Shown: positions 61,476-64,000 of the stretch, piece after piece
Position numbering within the stretch: position 1 is the stretch's first letter
Layout of the letters: each line of letters begins with the position of its first letter
DNA from: an uncultured Saprospiraceae bacterium
Lineage (GTDB): Bacteria > Bacteroidota > Bacteroidia > Chitinophagales > Saprospiraceae
Length of the DNA: 64,000 nt
Reading direction: 5' to 3'
NCBI GenBank assembly: GCA_937139495.1
Contig: CAKZQC010000049.1
Location: forward strand, 20,909-84,908
Notes under the pieces: generated by a model
The model's database searches: none
The model's input: the letters and a program-made list of their open reading frames with translations, nothing else
Told to the model about the DNA's origin: nothing
Translations under genes and position numbers: made by a program

Positions 61476-62579
61476 ATGAAAATTTCAAACAATCTATTCT
61501 TAGGGGCAATGGTTGCTTTATTAGCTTTTTCTTCTTGCGACAAGGCAAAAGATGACACGTACGATATACCTACTACGTACAACTTTGACAATGTTGATTA
61601 CAGTGGTCAAACACAGCGATTGGATATGTTATCTGAAATATCGGCTTACGCTAAGTCAACTAATGTAGCTAATGCAACTGCATTGGACGCTGTCAAGTTG
61701 AAGGATATGTATGCCAATACCAATGCTCAATTTAGTGATGCTACATTGAGTGCATCGACCAAGACGATCAAAGATAAAATGGTAAGTAGTACACAAAGCA
61801 CCTTTGATACATACATAGATGCGTTGGCTACTGCCAGCCAATCAACGGCTGCAACAGCAGCTAATGGTACTGCTGGAATCATTACCAACAATGATAATAG
61901 CAAAAGTTATTTGCTTAATGCCAATGGAGTAGAATTGGCTCAAGTTCTTGAGAAAGGAATTATGGGTGCTTGTTTTTACTACCAAGGTACTGCTGTTTAT
62001 TTGGGCTCAGGCAAAATAGATGTGGACAATGAAGCAATCGTAGATGGTCAAGGTACTTCTATGGAACACCATTGGGACGAAGCATTTGGATACTTTGGTG
62101 TACCTACCGACTTCCCAACTAATACGACCGATCTACGTTTTTGGGGAAAATATACCAACCTGCACGAAACAGTTTATCCGCTCAACGACAAGATAATGGA
62201 TGCTTTCTTGAAAGGTCGTGCCGCTATCAGCAACGATGATATGGACGCTAGAGATGAGGCGATTGCTACTATTCGCAAAAACTGGGAATTGGTAGTAGCT
62301 GCTTCTGCTATTCATTATATCAACGAGGCTATCAACAGCAGCGATGCAGCAGTTGATCACCATTCTTTGTCAGAAGCATTTGGTTTCTTGATGGGATTGA
62401 AATATGGTGTCGGTACGTTGACTGTGGCTAATGTAGAAAGCCTTTTGACGGATACTTTTGGTAGCAATGATCCATTGCAAGTTAACTTGTATAATGTGAC
62501 TAACGCCAAATTGGAAACTGCCAAAACAACTCTTGTAGGTCTATTGACGGACTTGAGTGCCGAAAAAGATAATCTATAA
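61476..62579 (+). CDS. DUF4856 family lipoprotein
   Basis: This 367-residue lipoprotein has LAFSSC with Cys21. Its fold is mainly helical, with VLEKGIMGACFYYQG, SMEHHWDEAFGYFGVP and a repeated DHHSLSEAFGFLMGL element; these two HH/E blocks look like metal sites in two related halves. DUF4856 proteins usually sit next to imelysins, as here, and are thought to serve iron or heme uptake. It is followed by an imelysin-like gene. Confidence 0.87.
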   Translation: MKISNNLFLGAMVALLAFSSCDKAKDDTYDIPTTYNFDNVDYSGQTQRLDMLSEISAYAKSTNVANATALDAVKLKDMYANTNAQFSDATLSASTKTIKDKMVSSTQSTFDTYIDALATASQSTAATAANGTAGIITNNDNSKSYLLNANGVELAQVLEKGIMGACFYYQGTAVYLGSGKIDVDNEAIVDGQGTSMEHHWDEAFGYFGVPTDFPTNTTDLRFWGKYTNLHETVYPLNDKIMDAFLKGRAAISNDDMDARDEAIATIRKNWELVVAASAIHYINEAINSSDAAVDHHSLSEAFGFLMGLKYGVGTLTVANVESLLTDTFGSNDPLQVNLYNVTNAKLETAKTTLVGLLTDLSAEKDNL

Positions 62580-62619
62580 AACCGATTTTTATTTTGATGA
62601 TGTGAATAATCATTATAGT

Positions 62620-62649
62620 GGGGAGTGGCAATAGCTTCTCCCCTTTTTT
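62620..62649 (+). terminator. weak terminator between DUF4856 and imelysin-like genes
   Basis: GGGGAG (62620-62625) pairs with CTCCCC (62638-62643), followed by a T run. The 6-bp stem suggests partial termination between two genes of one operon. Confidence 0.65.
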
Positions 62650-62672
62650 ATTAGCTATTTTCAATCCTAACT

Positions 62673-63794
62673 ATGTTACTTAATAAATGTATTCCTTTTC
62701 TGTTGTTTGTGGTTGTGTGTACACAAATGGCTTGTAACACAAGTGATAAAGATGTTTGTGCTACCGACTTTGACCAATTGGCGATGTTGGAGCATTATGG
62801 CAATGATATTATTGTGCCTGCTTATGAGCAATGGTCTGCTAATGGTACTGCTCTACAAACGGCTACTACTGCTTTTGATAGCAGTCCTACGATTGGTACA
62901 CTAGAAGACCTGAAAACGGCTTTTGTTTCCAATCGCCTAATGTGGCAGGAAGTAGCGCTATTTGATTTTGGTCCTGCCGAAACAGAAAATGTAGTTGCCC
63001 AAATTGATAATTATCCTGTATTTGTCAGTCGCCTAGAAAGTGCCTTAGATTCTCCGTTGACGCTGGCGACTTTGCAGCTTGATTATTACTCTTTCACACG
63101 TGGTTTTGCTGCCGTTGATTATTTGCTTTATGGTATTGGGGCTACGCCCAATGATGTATTGGCAAAATATACCACCGATGCACAAGCTACTGCTCGCCTT
63201 ACTTATTTGAAGTTATTGGTCGAGCACATCAACTACTATTGTCAAGCACTAAAACAACAATGGACGGCTAGCAATACGGGTTACTTGACAACCTTCACCA
63301 CTACGGAAGGTGTTGCCAACGGCAGCCCTACTAGCAATCTTATCAATGGATTGAATAAGAATTATGAACGTATCAAAAATATGAAAGTAGGCGTGCCTAT
63401 CGGTGCCAAAACTGGCTACATCACCAACGAAACCAATGTAGAAGCGTTGTATAGTGGTCTTTCTCTGGATTTGATTATCGCTGCTTTGCGTACAAGCAAG
63501 CTGGTTTTTGAAGGAGATGCAGGTTTAGGACTGGACGATTATTTGGCGAAAGCCGATGCCAAAAGAGATGACCAACCTCTACAAACCATTATTAGCAATC
63601 AGTATCAACAAACGATTGATTTGTTTAGTGCTATTGCCCCAGCTAGCTGGAAAAATGCGGTGCTCAATAACAGCACGGCGACACAAGCGGCTTATGCCTC
63701 CGCTCAAAATCAAGTGGTTTTTCTCAAAACAGACTTACCTTCGGCTCTTTGTGTGAGCATCGTTTATATTGACAATGTCAATGATGGTGATTAA
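62673..63794 (+). CDS. imelysin-like lipoprotein lacking the motif histidine
   Basis: This 373-residue lipoprotein has CTQMAC with Cys21. It is paralogous to the protein at 50656-51759: same length class, GFAAVD (144-149) in place of GxHxxE, and the same NVNDGD-type end. Helical bundle with two halves. Since the motif His is lost, it probably binds its ligand differently from the GxHxxE type. It is downstream of DUF4856 in the same direction. Confidence 0.85.
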   Translation: MLLNKCIPFLLFVVVCTQMACNTSDKDVCATDFDQLAMLEHYGNDIIVPAYEQWSANGTALQTATTAFDSSPTIGTLEDLKTAFVSNRLMWQEVALFDFGPAETENVVAQIDNYPVFVSRLESALDSPLTLATLQLDYYSFTRGFAAVDYLLYGIGATPNDVLAKYTTDAQATARLTYLKLLVEHINYYCQALKQQWTASNTGYLTTFTTTEGVANGSPTSNLINGLNKNYERIKNMKVGVPIGAKTGYITNETNVEALYSGLSLDLIIAALRTSKLVFEGDAGLGLDDYLAKADAKRDDQPLQTIISNQYQQTIDLFSAIAPASWKNAVLNNSTATQAAYASAQNQVVFLKTDLPSALCVSIVYIDNVNDGD

Positions 63795-63817
63795 GAAATA
63801 CGACTAACCTTCAAGAG

Positions 63818-63859
63818 ATAAGGCAGTTCTGTATGATACAGAACTGCCTTATTTTTTTG
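63818..63859 (+). terminator. intrinsic terminator of the DUF4856-imelysin operon
   Basis: A 17-bp perfect stem (ATAAGGCAGTTCTGTAT, 63818-63834, with 63836-63852) and a T run. Confidence 0.9.
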
Positions 63860-63929
63860 ATTGCAAATCACTTCATTAGGAAGTTTAAGTAGCCGTGCAA
63901 AAATAATGATGCAAAATGATGCAGGGAAT

Positions 63930-64000
63930 TTTTAGTTCAGACGAGTCAAAAAACGTAGTGATAGTGGTGCTATCACGAGGCTTTTTGGCGAAGTATGGGC
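63930..64000. repeat. imperfect palindromic element cut by window end
   Basis: GTCAAAAAACGTAGTGATAG faces CTATCACGAGGCTTTTTGGC with about two thirds of positions pairing. AGTTCAGACGA before it is shared with 17886-17896. It may be the end of a small repeat; the window stops too early to judge. Confidence 0.4.

Overview
The window looks like chromosome of a Bacteroidota bacterium, probably a Saprospiria/Lewinella-like marine lineage; the class is a guess. Supporting signs are a 1758-residue secreted protein with a C-terminal sorting domain of the type IX secretion type, promoters with the Bacteroidota -7 motif TAnnTTTG, many lipoproteins of Bacteroidota families (imelysin, DUF4856, MbnP-like, DUF1573), low G+C (about 40% by eye), and starts without Shine-Dalgarno sites. 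There is no rRNA, CRISPR array, prophage or intact insertion sequence. There is one tRNA (Glu, UUC).

Layout. 0-11.7 kb: housekeeping and lipid genes (3' end of tilS, folC, an SGNH hydrolase, alkC, a fatty acid desaturase, a plsC-like acyltransferase, a Nudix hydrolase, a ParA ATPase with a lysine-rich ribbon-helix-helix partner, rimM, a YtxJ/BrxC bacilliredoxin, and a GGGP-synthase of the PcrB type). 11.9-14.5 kb: a copper-type module made of a small Cys-motif exported protein, an MbnP-like lipoprotein and an MbnH/MauG-like di-heme lipoprotein. 14.6-24.9 kb: rplS, dnaK, panB, mltG, several unknown lipoproteins and membrane proteins (one a frameshifted duplicate) and a beta-lactamase-fold serine hydrolase. 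25.1-30.2 kb: a methionine-branch operon (metY, metX, fused aspartokinase-homoserine dehydrogenase) behind a 40-codon leader peptide with nine Cys codons and an intrinsic terminator, which reads as a cysteine-responsive attenuator. 30.2-39.8 kb: tRNA-Glu, gapA, a large membrane protein kinase coupled to a small unknown gene, a second SGNH hydrolase, a UbiA prenyltransferase and a DUF1573 protein. 40.5-45.8 kb: the giant type IX secreted protein. 46-64 kb: fumC; an iron-type locus (imelysin, DUF1111 di-heme protein, imelysin); two paralogous double-AAA+ ATPases flanking rmuC and a DCC-family protein; a PhoD-like phosphatase; and a second iron-type locus (DUF4856, imelysin).

Most likely new biology: (1) the Cys-rich leader with a mutually exclusive RNA fold in front of metY-metX-thrA; (2) the paired CbxX/SpoVK-like ATPases, each with two copies of a roughly 110-residue beta-rich N-terminal domain; (3) the copper module with its small CxxxC protein; (4) the ParA/RHH pair that lacks ParB; (5) small palindromic intergenic elements, including a 165-bp MITE-like element inside the first iron locus. 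All functional calls rest on reading motifs by eye; no database search was run.
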